Assembly: GCA_016185525.1 (NCBI GenBank)
Contig: JACPNK010000007.1
Coordinates: 1 to 64,000 of the forward strand
Length of the DNA: 64,000 bases
Reading direction: 5' to 3'
Source of the DNA: Candidatus Yanofskyibacteriota bacterium
Lineage (GTDB): Bacteria; Patescibacteria; Paceibacteria; 2-02-FULL-40-12; IGHO2-12-FULL-4
Shown here: positions 7,294-14,535 of the stretch, piece after piece
Layout of the letters: each line of letters starts with the position of its first letter
Numbering within the stretch: position 1 is the stretch's first letter
Translations under genes and position numbers: made by a program
The notes under the pieces: model-generated
Database searches by the model: none
What the model saw: only the letters and a program-made list of their open reading frames with translations
What the model was told of the DNA's origin: nothing

Positions 7294-8943
7294 TTAAGGC
7301 CGTCTTAATTTTGGCTTTGGCTCTTCTTCAACTTTTTCCTGTTTTTCTTTTTCAGCTGCAACTTCAGCTCGGACTTTGTCTTTGAAATCTGACAGCTCGG
7401 GCCTGTTGCAAGGGGAGTTTTTTTGTTCCGGCGGTGTTCTTTGGATACCGCATTGTTTATCCGCATCTTCTTCTTTCTTCTGTTGGCCTCTGGTTAAAGA
7501 AGGCCTTCTTTGTTTTTCGACTCTTTTTGCCGTGTCCGCTTCTTCAAGTTCTTTGGCGACACAGAGCCTCGCCTGCATTTCTAAAAACTCACTGGAGTTC
7601 TGGACATAGTTATCTTTGGGGGTTAGATAACGATATTCCCGCAAAGTGTTGGTGATTCTTTCGGCAAACGCCGGATGGGTCCTAAACCATGATGTTTGGC
7701 GGACATATCCTTTGTCACGCCCCATCTTTTCAAAAAAACTCATGAAAGACATCGGATCATAACCGGTTTTTTCCAGATACTGCATTCCCAAAGTATCGGC
7801 TTCCATTTCAAAAGCTCGGCTGACACCTAACATTTCCAGGCTTATCCCAAAACCAAGTCCTTGATAAAGCCAGTAGTTCTGTGTTATAAGTATTACCGCC
7901 AACAACATGAGTTGACGCATCATGGCTTTTTTCATCATCCGGTGATAGTGCCGGGCTGTTACGTGGCCAATTTCGTGGGCTTTCACTCCTGCCAGTTGGG
8001 CTTCGTTGTCCGCATTTAAAAGCAGGCCGCGATTGATGCCCCAGACACCACCTGGTGCGGCAAAAGCGTTTACGTCGTCTTCATCAATGATAAAAATATT
8101 TTTTTCGTCTACGGGGATTTTTAGGTCGGAGTTGTCTGCAACCAATTTTATCAAACCAACAACATAATTTTTTACAGCCGTGTCTTTGTATTCTTTCTTT
8201 TTTAACTCTTCCAAAAACTGTTTTCCTTCGGAACTTTGCCAGATTTTCAAATCGTCGCTTTGTTCTCCGAACCCCAAATCACGCAATCCAATGTTTTCAG
8301 GGTTAGCAAATTTCCTTTCAGCTGCCTTTCCAGACTGTTTGTCTGCTTCAATCTTTTGCAGCGCAACGGGCCATTTTTGCAGTAAGTCCAGCTGTGTTTT
8401 TAAAACCTCGTAGTAGGTTTTAACTTTTTCCAGCTTTATCTCGTGAACAACTTTGTCTGACTTTACCTGCCACTCTCTGACTTGACATTCTAAATTTTTT
8501 CTTTCCTCCGAAAGAACTTGATATTCCAGGTCGTTTGTCAAGGCATTTTCATCAACTCTTTTGTCTTTTCTGGGTTTGTTGTTCTCAACTACTGTTGCGG
8601 TAGTGGTGTATTTGTCCCTCAACTTTTCTATGGCGTCAGAATTTTTTTTGAGTTCTTTCTGACCTTTTTTAAGCTCGGCAAGAGCTTTCTTTTGTTCTGT
8701 TTTAATCTCAAGTTTTTCTGCTTTTTCCTTTTCTCTTAGTCTCTCAGACTCTTTTTTGATGTCTTCTTCGGGATACTTGACTAGTTCCGCCAAGTTGGCG
8801 GTATCCGAAAAAGAGTAACTTTGGTATATCTCCTCAAATGTTGGCTTTTTGAATTCCTGGTTTTGGGCTACTACCAAGTCGTTTAGCGAGACAGAAGTTA
8901 CAAAAATAGTCAGAATGACAAGAGACAAAACTTTCTTTATCAA
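7294..8943 (-). CDS. Secreted M48-family zinc metallopeptidase with long coiled coil
   Basis: The 549-residue protein starts with a signal peptide (residues 1-26, ending near VVAQ). Residues about 60-190 are Lys/Glu-rich and likely form a coiled coil. The protease domain follows, with HEIGH at about 323-327 and the third zinc ligand in RAFEMEADTLG near 381, as in BepA/LoiP-type M48 enzymes. A hydrophobic stretch after the HEIGH helix could touch the membrane. The C-terminal 70 residues are charged and look disordered. Such proteases handle misfolded envelope proteins. It has its own promoter, and an AGGAGA Shine-Dalgarno sits 8 bases before the ATG. Confidence 0.92.
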   Translation of the reverse strand: MIKKVLSLVILTIFVTSVSLNDLVVAQNQEFKKPTFEEIYQSYSFSDTANLAELVKYPEEDIKKESERLREKEKAEKLEIKTEQKKALAELKKGQKELKKNSDAIEKLRDKYTTTATVVENNKPRKDKRVDENALTNDLEYQVLSEERKNLECQVREWQVKSDKVVHEIKLEKVKTYYEVLKTQLDLLQKWPVALQKIEADKQSGKAAERKFANPENIGLRDLGFGEQSDDLKIWQSSEGKQFLEELKKKEYKDTAVKNYVVGLIKLVADNSDLKIPVDEKNIFIIDEDDVNAFAAPGGVWGINRGLLLNADNEAQLAGVKAHEIGHVTARHYHRMMKKAMMRQLMLLAVILITQNYWLYQGLGFGISLEMLGVSRAFEMEADTLGMQYLEKTGYDPMSFMSFFEKMGRDKGYVRQTSWFRTHPAFAERITNTLREYRYLTPKDNYVQNSSEFLEMQARLCVAKELEEADTAKRVEKQRRPSLTRGQQKKEEDADKQCGIQRTPPEQKNSPCNRPELSDFKDKVRAEVAAEKEKQEKVEEEPKPKLRRP

Positions 8944-8978
8944 GGGTTTCTCCTAGTTTTAAAAAAACGATTTTCACA

Positions 8979-9007
8979 ACTATATATCTTTGTAAAACAT
9001 TTGACAA
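8979..9007 (-). promoter_or_regulatory. Promoter of the M48 peptidase gene
   Basis: On the minus strand, TTGTCA (9002-9007) and TATAGT (8979-8984) are separated by 17 bases, about 35 bases before the start codon. Confidence 0.6.
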
Positions 9008-9011
9008 GGAC

Positions 9012-9034
9012 AAAAAAATCCAGCTAAAGCTGGA
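9012..9034 (-). terminator. Terminator of the VWA-domain gene
   Basis: TCCAGC-TTTA-GCTGGA on the minus strand, followed directly by a run of seven T. It begins one base after the stop codon. Confidence 0.85.
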
Positions 9035-10051
9035 CTAGTCTTTGGGAGCAAAATAACCTTTGCGGTTATGAGCTGTCAGTTTTTCTTCTTTGCCTTTTTT
9101 GTTAGTCCAGGTTTTCTTGACTCTAACTTCTATTTTTCTGAACTTGCCGTCTCTTTTGAGATTGCTTGAGATATAACCTAGACTGTATTGGTTTCTTAAA
9201 TAGACTGAAATATTTTTGAAGATGTCCGGCAGTTCGGAGACAAATCTTGGCTGAAAAAACTCGCCGCCAGTCAGTTCACTGAATGATTTTAAGCGATTGT
9301 CAGAGACGAGAAGGTCCATTCGGTCGTCTGTGCTCATGCGGTCTCCGTAAGCCGCTTTTAGTTGTCCGCCGATTCCAATTGCGTAAATCACTACTCCGGA
9401 ATTTTGAGCTTCTTCCAAAACCTTATCGTATCGGTTTTTACTGAAGGTGTCCAAACCGGTCGAGACTATTACAAGAGAAACTTTGTCGGTCAAACTTTCA
9501 CGGTTTGCGTTTACCATGTCTATTGTAGATTTTATGGCATCCACCAGACAGCTTTCGTTCCATACGGCCGGGGAACGGAAAATATTGTTTAAAGTTTTTT
9601 CCAACTCATTTTTGCTTTGTGTGAAGTTTTGAAATATGCCGTTTTTTTCAGCGTCTTTATCGGTATAAACTTTTCGGTCATACATAATGATTGCGGCCCA
9701 GTCTTCGTCTTTAAGACTGCGGACAAACTCTATGGGTCCATACCAGACCTCTTCTTGGGAGTAGAGGCTCATTAGGTACGATTGCCTGGAGTAGTCAATT
9801 AGCAGGACGGTGGTAATAGGTCCTTCAATCGCTGAAAAGTTGGTAATCTCTTGTTTCACCTTGTCTTCGTAAACCTCAAAGTCGTCGTTGGTCAAGTCGC
9901 CGATTATTGTGTCGCCGCTTTTATTGGTTACTCGGAAGTCAACATTAACCACCTCAACCCTGCTTTTAAAGTCGGGTTTGTCTTGTTGGGCGTAAACCGG
10001 ACTGGCAAGAAACGCTGATAGAAAAAAACAAAGACAATATTTAAGTTTCAT
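9035..10051 (-). CDS. Secreted VWFA-domain protein (Acidobacteria-type VWFA-related family)
   Basis: A 338-residue protein with a signal peptide (1-21, cleavage after PVYA). Residues 30-75 (VEVVNVDFRVTNKSGD, then LTNDDFEVYED) followed by a VWA fold match the layout of the VWFA-related domain first described in Acidobacteria (TIGR03436 as I recall it). The metal site DxSxS is degenerate here (LLIDYSRQS). The central Rossmann-like strands VSLVIVSTGLD and VVIYAIGIGG are clear. VWA proteins bind ligands or partners at the surface. A strong GGGGGAAG Shine-Dalgarno precedes the ATG. It lies upstream of the M48 gene on the same strand but has its own terminator. Confidence 0.82.
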   Translation of the reverse strand: MKLKYCLCFFLSAFLASPVYAQQDKPDFKSRVEVVNVDFRVTNKSGDTIIGDLTNDDFEVYEDKVKQEITNFSAIEGPITTVLLIDYSRQSYLMSLYSQEEVWYGPIEFVRSLKDEDWAAIIMYDRKVYTDKDAEKNGIFQNFTQSKNELEKTLNNIFRSPAVWNESCLVDAIKSTIDMVNANRESLTDKVSLVIVSTGLDTFSKNRYDKVLEEAQNSGVVIYAIGIGGQLKAAYGDRMSTDDRMDLLVSDNRLKSFSELTGGEFFQPRFVSELPDIFKNISVYLRNQYSLGYISSNLKRDGKFRKIEVRVKKTWTNKKGKEEKLTAHNRKGYFAPKD

Positions 10052-10403
10052 TTCTTCCCCCTTCTTTTTTTAAGGTTCAAAATCTGGATAGATGATTGCA
10101 TGGAATAGCTACCTGTGTCAATAATCTCAATACGCCACCCGGGTGGCGTATTGAGATTCTGGTGCAGGATACTTGAATTAGTCCGAACCGCTTTCGCCGC
10201 CTGCGGCGGCGAGGAAGTCCCCCCGCGAAAATCCGGAAAGGCGGCGGAGCCGCACGAATGACAATTTCAAGTTTTTCTTTGGCGGATTCGGATTTACTGA
10301 AATTCTAACGAATTTCAGTCTTTGCGGCAAATTCTTTGTTCTTTCAAATCCAGAAAAAAGAAAGAGGGTTGGTTTCCCAACCCTCCGTGTGAACCCGAAG
10401 GTG
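10052..10403. repeat. Spacer with GC-rich inverted repeat (left boundary of cassette)
   Basis: No gene is visible. It contains a perfect 36-bp palindrome (10123-10158; half-site AATCTCAATACGCCACCC), then about 95 bp (10160-10260) that are roughly 85 percent identical to the reverse complement of 12160-12255. From 10261 to 10285 it repeats the 25 bases at 11255-11279 (ACAATTTCAAG followed by TTTTTCTTTGGCGG). Together these form the left edge of the 10.1-12.3 kb unit. Confidence 0.8.
10353..10385 (-). terminator. Terminator of the 10404-11051 gene
   Basis: GAGGGTTGG (10364-10372) pairs perfectly with CCAACCCTC (10377-10385), with a T-rich tail on the minus strand opposite the A-run at 10353-10360. 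Confidence 0.75.
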
Positions 10404-11051
10404 CTACTTGGTGACGAGCCACGCACGTGACCAGATGCGGTAGACGTGGTGGTAGTCGTTCTCCAACATGAAGCCGAAGGCCAGTTCTTCGCGGGCGAAG
10501 TCGCCATCGCCGCCGAACTTGCCACCGAGACCCTTGTCATCCATCCATGATGTGCCCCAGCGTTTCCGCTCCTGTTCGACGAATGACCAGAGAGCTTCGA
10601 CGATGGTTAGCTCCTGTTCGGGGAACTTCTCATACTCGGCATCGGTGAGTGCGCCGAACATGAAGCGAAGACCGAACTTGGAGACGACTCTCATCTGCAC
10701 GAGGTAGCCGTCCTTGCCGGGCTGCTTGGATTCGGCGGTGAACACCGCGAAGTCCCTCGAGGACTTGACGACGTAGCCGGGCTGAACTTCCATGACGCGC
10801 ATCAGTGCTTCGAAGTCCGTCTTGGAAATGCCGTTGCCAAAGTAGATGACTCCGCCACACGCCTCCTGCGAGGGCGCGCTCGTGAATGGGTTGCTTCCCT
10901 TACGGTCTTGGTATCCGTAGACACCATTCCCGTAGGGAACGGACTTCGAGAGGTCACCCGGCTGAATGTCGAGCTTGTGGTCAGGCCAGATGGGCGGCGA
11001 AACACGAACCTTGTCGCCTAGATCGAAAACAATTCTTGTCGGTGTCGGCAT
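10404..11051 (-). CDS. Protein of unknown function, GC-rich cassette gene 1
   Basis: A soluble 215-residue protein without signal peptide or membrane segment. I recognise no family. Visible features are a Gly-rich stretch (GGKFGGDGDF near 180) and many aromatic residues toward the C-terminus. Codons end in G or C far more often than in neighbouring genes, which suggests transfer from a higher-GC source. A perfect AAGGAGG ribosome site precedes the ATG by 5 bases, and promoter and terminator are its own. It shares strand, base composition and flanking repeats with the 11418-11909 gene, so the two form one cassette. Confidence 0.75.
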   Translation of the reverse strand: MPTPTRIVFDLGDKVRVSPPIWPDHKLDIQPGDLSKSVPYGNGVYGYQDRKGSNPFTSAPSQEACGGVIYFGNGISKTDFEALMRVMEVQPGYVVKSSRDFAVFTAESKQPGKDGYLVQMRVVSKFGLRFMFGALTDAEYEKFPEQELTIVEALWSFVEQERKRWGTSWMDDKGLGGKFGGDGDFAREELAFGFMLENDYHHVYRIWSRAWLVTK

Positions 11052-11098
11052 TACTGCCTCCTTTCTGTTTGGTTGTAGTGTGCTACTTGCCTAAGATA

Positions 11099-11127
11099 AA
11101 GATAGCATACCAGACCATAAAAGTCAA
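11099..11127 (-). promoter_or_regulatory. Promoter of cassette gene 1, with adjacent inverted repeat
   Basis: On the minus strand, TTGACT (11122-11127) and TATCTT (11099-11104) are 17 bases apart. Just upstream, GCGGC-AAGT-GCCGC (11131-11144) is a perfect inverted repeat that could be an operator or the relic of a terminator. Confidence 0.55.
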
Positions 11128-11189
11128 GGAGCGGCAAGTGCCGCCCCTTAGAAAGAATCGTATGAAAATTTTTCTTTTCTGCTTCTACA

Positions 11190-11279
11190 AAATATGGTTC
11201 GAGCCGATGTTTTTAACGGGTTCTTTTGCGGTTTTGAGCGGTGCAGCTCCGCTAACAATTTCAAGTTTTTCTTTGGCGG
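11190..11279. repeat. Internal mosaic repeat of the cassette
   Basis: AAAATATGGTTCGAGCCGAT and the next 45 bases recur, same orientation, at 12086-12150 with few changes. From 11255 the sequence switches to the 25 bases also found at 10261. The spacer 11052-11417 therefore joins pieces of both boundary repeats. Confidence 0.75.
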
Positions 11280-11340
11280 CATTCAATTCAGAATTCGCAA
11301 AGCGAATACCAAATTCAAATACATTGTATGATAAATTTTG

Positions 11341-11392
11341 GAAAAAATCAAAAAGAAAAGAGTTCTGCGTGTTGCTGTCCACGCGGAACTCT
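11341..11392 (-). terminator. Terminator of cassette gene 2
   Basis: AGAGTTC-T-GCGTG (11359-11371) pairs with CACGC-G-GAACTCT (11380-11392). The A-rich stretch at 11341-11358 gives a U-rich tail on the minus strand. Confidence 0.7.
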
Positions 11393-11417
11393 TGATGTTC
11401 TTTCGTCAAGAAGTCGC

Positions 11418-11909
11418 TTAGCCCTGCGCTTCGACTTGCTTGTAGGTCTTGGCGAAAGCGTCGGCGTCGATGAGATAGGGTTCGCCGTCCACTTTCCCGC
11501 TTGCGTCGCAGGTGTCGGCAATCAGGCATCGCTCGTCGCCAGTTTGCGGCGAACCCCACGAGGCCATAATCTCGATTGGCTTGCCGAAAGGATTCTGAAC
11601 CGCGCGGCAGTAGCCCTTCGCCGCATACACGCCTTCCTCGTCGGTGGCTTCGTAGCGGCCGAGAAACTTTTTCTCGGAGATGATGTACTGCTCGCCGCCA
11701 GGGTTGGTCATTATCCAATCTCCCTCACCGGCTTTGTTCACCGTCTCCTTTGCGCCACCTTCGAGCGTAGTCGTGATTTCTTCGCCGGGTGTTGCTGGAC
11801 GAGCTTCCACGCGCCCCTGTTTCTTGTAGACGGGGGCTTCGGCAAGCGCGTTCATGATTTCGGGCGACTTGCGCTCCACGAACTGGAACTTACTCTCTTG
11901 TGTTTCCAT
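11418..11909 (-). CDS. Protein with two PGDW/PGDYG-like modules, GC-rich cassette gene 2
   Basis: A 163-residue soluble protein. I chose ATG 11909 because AGGAG precedes it by 7 bases; the open frame continues upstream to 11990 through the promoter. Residues around 68-92 read EGDWIMTNPGGEQY, then FLGRYEA, similar to the PGDWI-type module of small phage and bacterial proteins. A second, weaker copy follows (GDERCLIADT, then DGEPYLIDADAFAKTY), suggesting an internal duplication. Codon usage is GC-rich, unlike the surroundings. The function of such modules is unknown to me. It probably came in with gene 1. Confidence 0.75.
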   Translation of the reverse strand: METQESKFQFVERKSPEIMNALAEAPVYKKQGRVEARPATPGEEITTTLEGGAKETVNKAGEGDWIMTNPGGEQYIISEKKFLGRYEATDEEGVYAAKGYCRAVQNPFGKPIEIMASWGSPQTGDERCLIADTCDASGKVDGEPYLIDADAFAKTYKQVEAQG

Positions 11910-11961
11910 TCTTGGTTCTCCTTTTTTCATATGGTTTTGGGTTGTGTACGAACCGTTTGTT

Positions 11962-11990
11962 ATCCTACCATATATGGTAGCGCAAATCAA
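11962..11990 (-). promoter_or_regulatory. Promoter with embedded 16-bp operator-like palindrome
   Basis: On the minus strand, TTGATT (11985-11990) and TAGGAT (11962-11967) are 17 bases apart. The perfect palindrome CTACCATATATGGTAG (11965-11980) sits in the spacer and overlaps the -10, a classic repressor position. Confidence 0.55.
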
Positions 11991-12085
11991 GCTCGCGGTT
12001 ATTTTTATAACTTGGTTAGAAAAGGGACTAACTTTTCTAACTTATGGTATCAAAGGATTAAAAAATTTTCTTCCCCCAAAATTAA

Positions 12086-12303
12086 AATATGGTTCGAGCC
12101 GATGTTTTTCTCCGGGTTCTTTTGCGGTTTTGAGCGGTGCAGCTCCGCAGGGTACAGTCCTGTGCCCTGCTCCGCTGCCTTTCCGAATTTTCGCGGGGGA
12201 ATCTCCTCGCCGCAGCAGGCGGCGAAATGCGTTCGGACTAATTCAAGAATACTGCACCAGAATATCAATACGCCACCCGGGTGGCGTATTGATATTCTGG
12301 TGC
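12086..12303. repeat. Right boundary repeat of the cassette with 50-bp palindrome
   Basis: 12086-12150 repeats 11190-11254. 12160-12253 is inverted relative to 10160-10260. It ends in a perfect 50-bp palindrome (12254-12303; half-site GCACCAGAATATCAATACGC followed by CACCC) whose right end overlaps the tRNA-Leu 3' end. Compared with the copy at 10123-10158, one stem pair changes from C-G to A-T on both arms. Confidence 0.85.
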
Positions 12304-12383
12304 CGCTGGTCGGACTTGAACCGACAAGGGATTGCTCCCGCATCATTTTGAGTGATGTGCGTTTGCCATTTCGCCACAGCGGC
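12298..12383 (-). tRNA. tRNA-Leu (CAA)
   Basis: Acceptor stem GCCGCTG/CAGCGGC with discriminator A and an encoded CCA (12298-12300). The anticodon stem CATCA/TGATG carries loop CTCAAAA, giving anticodon CAA. A long variable arm (GCGGGAGCAATCCC) and T-arm GTCGG-TTCAAGT-CCGAC are as expected for a class II tRNA-Leu. Confidence 0.95.
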
Positions 12384-12395
12384 AATTTTTTTTAG

Positions 12396-12423
12396 ATCTT
12401 AACATTTTTGAGGATATTTTCAA
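12396..12423 (-). promoter_or_regulatory. Promoter of tRNA-Leu
   Basis: On the minus strand, TTGAAA (12418-12423) and TAAGAT (12396-12401) are 16 bases apart, placing the start a few bases before the mature tRNA 5' end. Confidence 0.5.
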
Positions 12424-12480
12424 TGTTTGCGTTTGTAAATACCAAAAAATAAATATACAATTTAGTTACTAACATCGATT

Positions 12481-12628
12481 CCAATTGATATCTCGCCGGA
12501 TATTAATCGGCTACGAGCCTTCGGCTCGGCCGATATCCGGCGACCGTAAAATTGCTCCAAAGAAGCAAATCTCTCGGAAGCAGTTAAGAAAAGGACTTCT
12601 TTACCGCAATTTTACTGATATCAATCGG
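12481..12628. repeat. Nested palindromic element upstream of parA
   Basis: Outer arms CCAATTGATATC and GATATCAATCGG match at 11 of 12. A left inner hairpin pairs TCGCCGGATAT with ATATCCGGCGA and GAGCC with GGCTC. GTAAAATTGC pairs perfectly with GCAATTTTAC further in. The whole spacer 12384-12641 is this element plus the tRNA promoter; I see no gene in it. Confidence 0.75.
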
Positions 12629-12641
12629 AACCTTCGACGAC

Positions 12642-13403
12642 GTGGCTCGTATTATAAACATCTGCAACGAAAAAGGCGGAGTTGGGAAGACTACCACCAC
12701 TGTCAATCTGGCGAGTTATCTGGCGGCGATTGGCAAGTATGTTTTAGTCGTTGATTTGGATCCGCAGGCTAATGCCACGGCTGGTTTGGGTATAAAAGTG
12801 GAGGAAGAACATCTTAATGTTTATCATTCTTTAATTGGCGAAGAATCCCCCGGTTCTTATTTAAGAAAAACGTCTCTCTTTGGTTTTGACTTGTTGCCGG
12901 CCGCGGCAAGTTTGGCTGGAGCGACGGTTGAGTTGGTCAGCTTAGATTCTCGTGAATTCAGACTTAAAAAAACGCTTAATTCAATTCGCACTCACTACGA
13001 CTATATTTTAATTGACTCGCCGCCTTCGCTTGGACTGCTTACAATAAATGGCCTGGTGGCGGCGGAAGAAATAATTATTCCGGTGCAGTGCGAGTATTAT
13101 GCTTTGGAAGGATTAGGCAATTTGCTCAAAACCATAGACTTGGTCAGAGAGTCGCTTAATCCGCAGTTGAAAGTTGCCGGAGTATTGCTTACAATGTATG
13201 ATAAGAGAAATCGTTTAGCGCGGGCGGTGGTCAGGGAAGTTCAAAAAAATTTTCCGGGCAAAGTTTTTGAAGCCATAATTCCCCGCTCAATTTCTCTGGC
13301 TGAAGCGCCGAGTTTCGGCAAAACGATTTTACAGTTTGATCCGGATTCCAAAGCGGGGAGAGCTTATCGGCAGTTGGCGGAAGAGGTAATTAAATCAACC
13401 TAG
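12642..13403 (+). CDS. parA: ParA/Soj chromosome-partitioning ATPase
   Basis: A 253-residue P-loop ATPase of the ParA/MinD superfamily. The deviant Walker A is KGGVGKTTTT (residues 12-21), Walker A' is VVDLDPQANATAGLG, and Walker B is YILIDSPPSLG. It acts with ParB and parS to segregate newly replicated chromosomes. The start is GTG at 12642; an ATG-started alternative would lose the P-loop. It lacks the N-terminal helix-turn-helix of plasmid type Ia ParA proteins, so it is the chromosomal type. A small membrane gene separates it from parB. Confidence 0.95.
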   Translation: MARIINICNEKGGVGKTTTTVNLASYLAAIGKYVLVVDLDPQANATAGLGIKVEEEHLNVYHSLIGEESPGSYLRKTSLFGFDLLPAAASLAGATVELVSLDSREFRLKKTLNSIRTHYDYILIDSPPSLGLLTINGLVAAEEIIIPVQCEYYALEGLGNLLKTIDLVRESLNPQLKVAGVLLTMYDKRNRLARAVVREVQKNFPGKVFEAIIPRSISLAEAPSFGKTILQFDPDSKAGRAYRQLAEEVIKST

Positions 13404-13407
13404 TTGT

Positions 13408-13659
13408 ATGAGAAAAAACCTAATATTTTCCATAATATCAGTGGCTAGTATAATATATCTTGTTTCACCCCTGCCTCCTCGTGGAAACGCTGTCTTTAAC
13501 ACTACTTTACTTTATACTTCTTTGGGTACTTGTGTTTTAAGCTGGATAACTTGGAGGAAAAATAAGAGTAAACTGGCTCTTGCCTTTGTGTCAATTGCCT
13601 CAGTAGTTTTACTTTTTTTAATCTATGCTGTGTGGGTGATCACAAGCCCTTGGAATTAA
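13408..13659 (+). CDS. Small membrane protein between parA and parB
   Basis: An 83-residue protein with three hydrophobic segments: about 5-22, 33-48 and 57-78. Short basic loops (RKNLI at the N-terminus and WRKNKSK near 50) predict orientation by the positive-inside rule. I recognise no family. It lies 4 bases after the parA stop and 3 bases before the parB start, so it is co-transcribed and probably co-translated with the segregation genes. A link to membrane anchoring of segregation is only a guess from position. Confidence 0.75.
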   Translation: MRKNLIFSIISVASIIYLVSPLPPRGNAVFNTTLLYTSLGTCVLSWITWRKNKSKLALAFVSIASVVLLFLIYAVWVITSPWN

Positions 13660-13662
13660 ATT

Positions 13663-14535
13663 ATGAAAAAACTATTTGGCCTCGGCAAGGGCCTGAACTC
13701 ACTAATTCCATCAGGCAACAAAAATATTAAACCGAGTGAAGCGCGGGAGAGTGTTTTTTATGTTGAGACTCATAAAATTAAACCCAATCCCAAACAGCCG
13801 AGAAAAGATTTTGAGAAGTCGGGACTTGAAGAACTGGCCGCTTCAATTAAAAAATACGGCATACTCCAACCGCTTTTGGTTTCCAAAGAAGAAAGAGATA
13901 CTTCCCGAGGACTGGAGGTGCAATACGAACTGGTTGCCGGGGAAAGGCGCTGGCGGGCGGCAAGGCTTTTGAATCTGCCGCAGGTGCCGGTGATTATCAA
14001 AGATTATCTGGGCGAAGACAAGCTAAAGCTTGAACTGGCTTTGGTTGAAAACTTGCAGAGAGAAGACCTGAATCCGATGGAAGAAATGGAAGCCTTTGCC
14101 AGGTTGCAAAAAGATTTTAACTTAACACAAAAAGAAATAGGCGAGCGTGTCGGCAAGAGCCGGGAAGCGGTGGCCAACAGTTTGAGACTGCTGGAACTAC
14201 CAAGCGATATTAAAGAAAGTTTGAGAGCGGGCAAAATTTCACGAACTCATGCCCGGGCACTTCTGGCTTTTAAGGACGAAGTGAAACAGAGAGAGATTTA
14301 CAAGCAAATTTTATCCGGCAAGCTTGTTACCAAAGAAACAGAACAAGCGGCGGCAGACCACTCCGGCAAAAAAAATAAAAAGACAGACAGCAGGTTTAAA
14401 GAATTAGAGAAGAATTTAAGCGGCACTTTGGGGACTTTGGTTTTTGTTAAAAACAGCGACAAAGGCGGCAGGATTGTCATAAAGTTTGCTGACTTGGAAG
14501 AGCTTAACAAAATTGTTAAGAACATCTTAGACTAG
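13663..14535 (+). CDS. parB: ParB/Spo0J chromosome-partitioning protein
   Basis: A 290-residue CTP-dependent DNA clamp. The N-terminal LGKGLNSLIP matches the usual ParB start. IKPNPKQPRKDF and LVAGERRWRAARLL (the CTP-binding arginine motif) are followed by ALVENLQREDLNPMEE and the helix-turn-helix LTQKEIGERVGKSREAVANS that binds parS. A Lys-rich linker near 230-245 leads to the dimerisation domain. The last bases overlap, tail to tail, the end of the minus-strand relA gene by 9 bases. No parS-like site was identified with confidence. Confidence 0.96.
   Translation: MKKLFGLGKGLNSLIPSGNKNIKPSEARESVFYVETHKIKPNPKQPRKDFEKSGLEELAASIKKYGILQPLLVSKEERDTSRGLEVQYELVAGERRWRAARLLNLPQVPVIIKDYLGEDKLKLELALVENLQREDLNPMEEMEAFARLQKDFNLTQKEIGERVGKSREAVANSLRLLELPSDIKESLRAGKISRTHARALLAFKDEVKQREIYKQILSGKLVTKETEQAAADHSGKKNKKTDSRFKELEKNLSGTLGTLVFVKNSDKGGRIVIKFADLEELNKIVKNILD

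Noticed and set aside
10178..10540. Minus-strand open frame overlapping cassette gene 1 and the left repeat
   Set aside because: Frame shadow of a GC-rich gene extended into repeat DNA; gene 1 in the other frame has promoter, AAGGAGG and terminator.
10404..11909. Toxin-antitoxin or anti-phage defence pair
   Set aside because: Two adjacent acquired genes invite this, but neither shows a known toxin, nuclease or effector motif, and each has its own promoter and terminator. Left as unknown.
12050..12385. Minus-strand open frame covering the tRNA-Leu and boundary repeat
   Set aside because: It runs through a tRNA gene and a 50-bp palindrome, without a ribosome site or protein-like composition.
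12384..12641. Replication origin beside parA
   Set aside because: parAB is often near oriC, but there is no DnaA-box cluster, no dnaA or dnaN gene and no AT-rich unwinding array; the structure is a nested palindrome of the repeat class.
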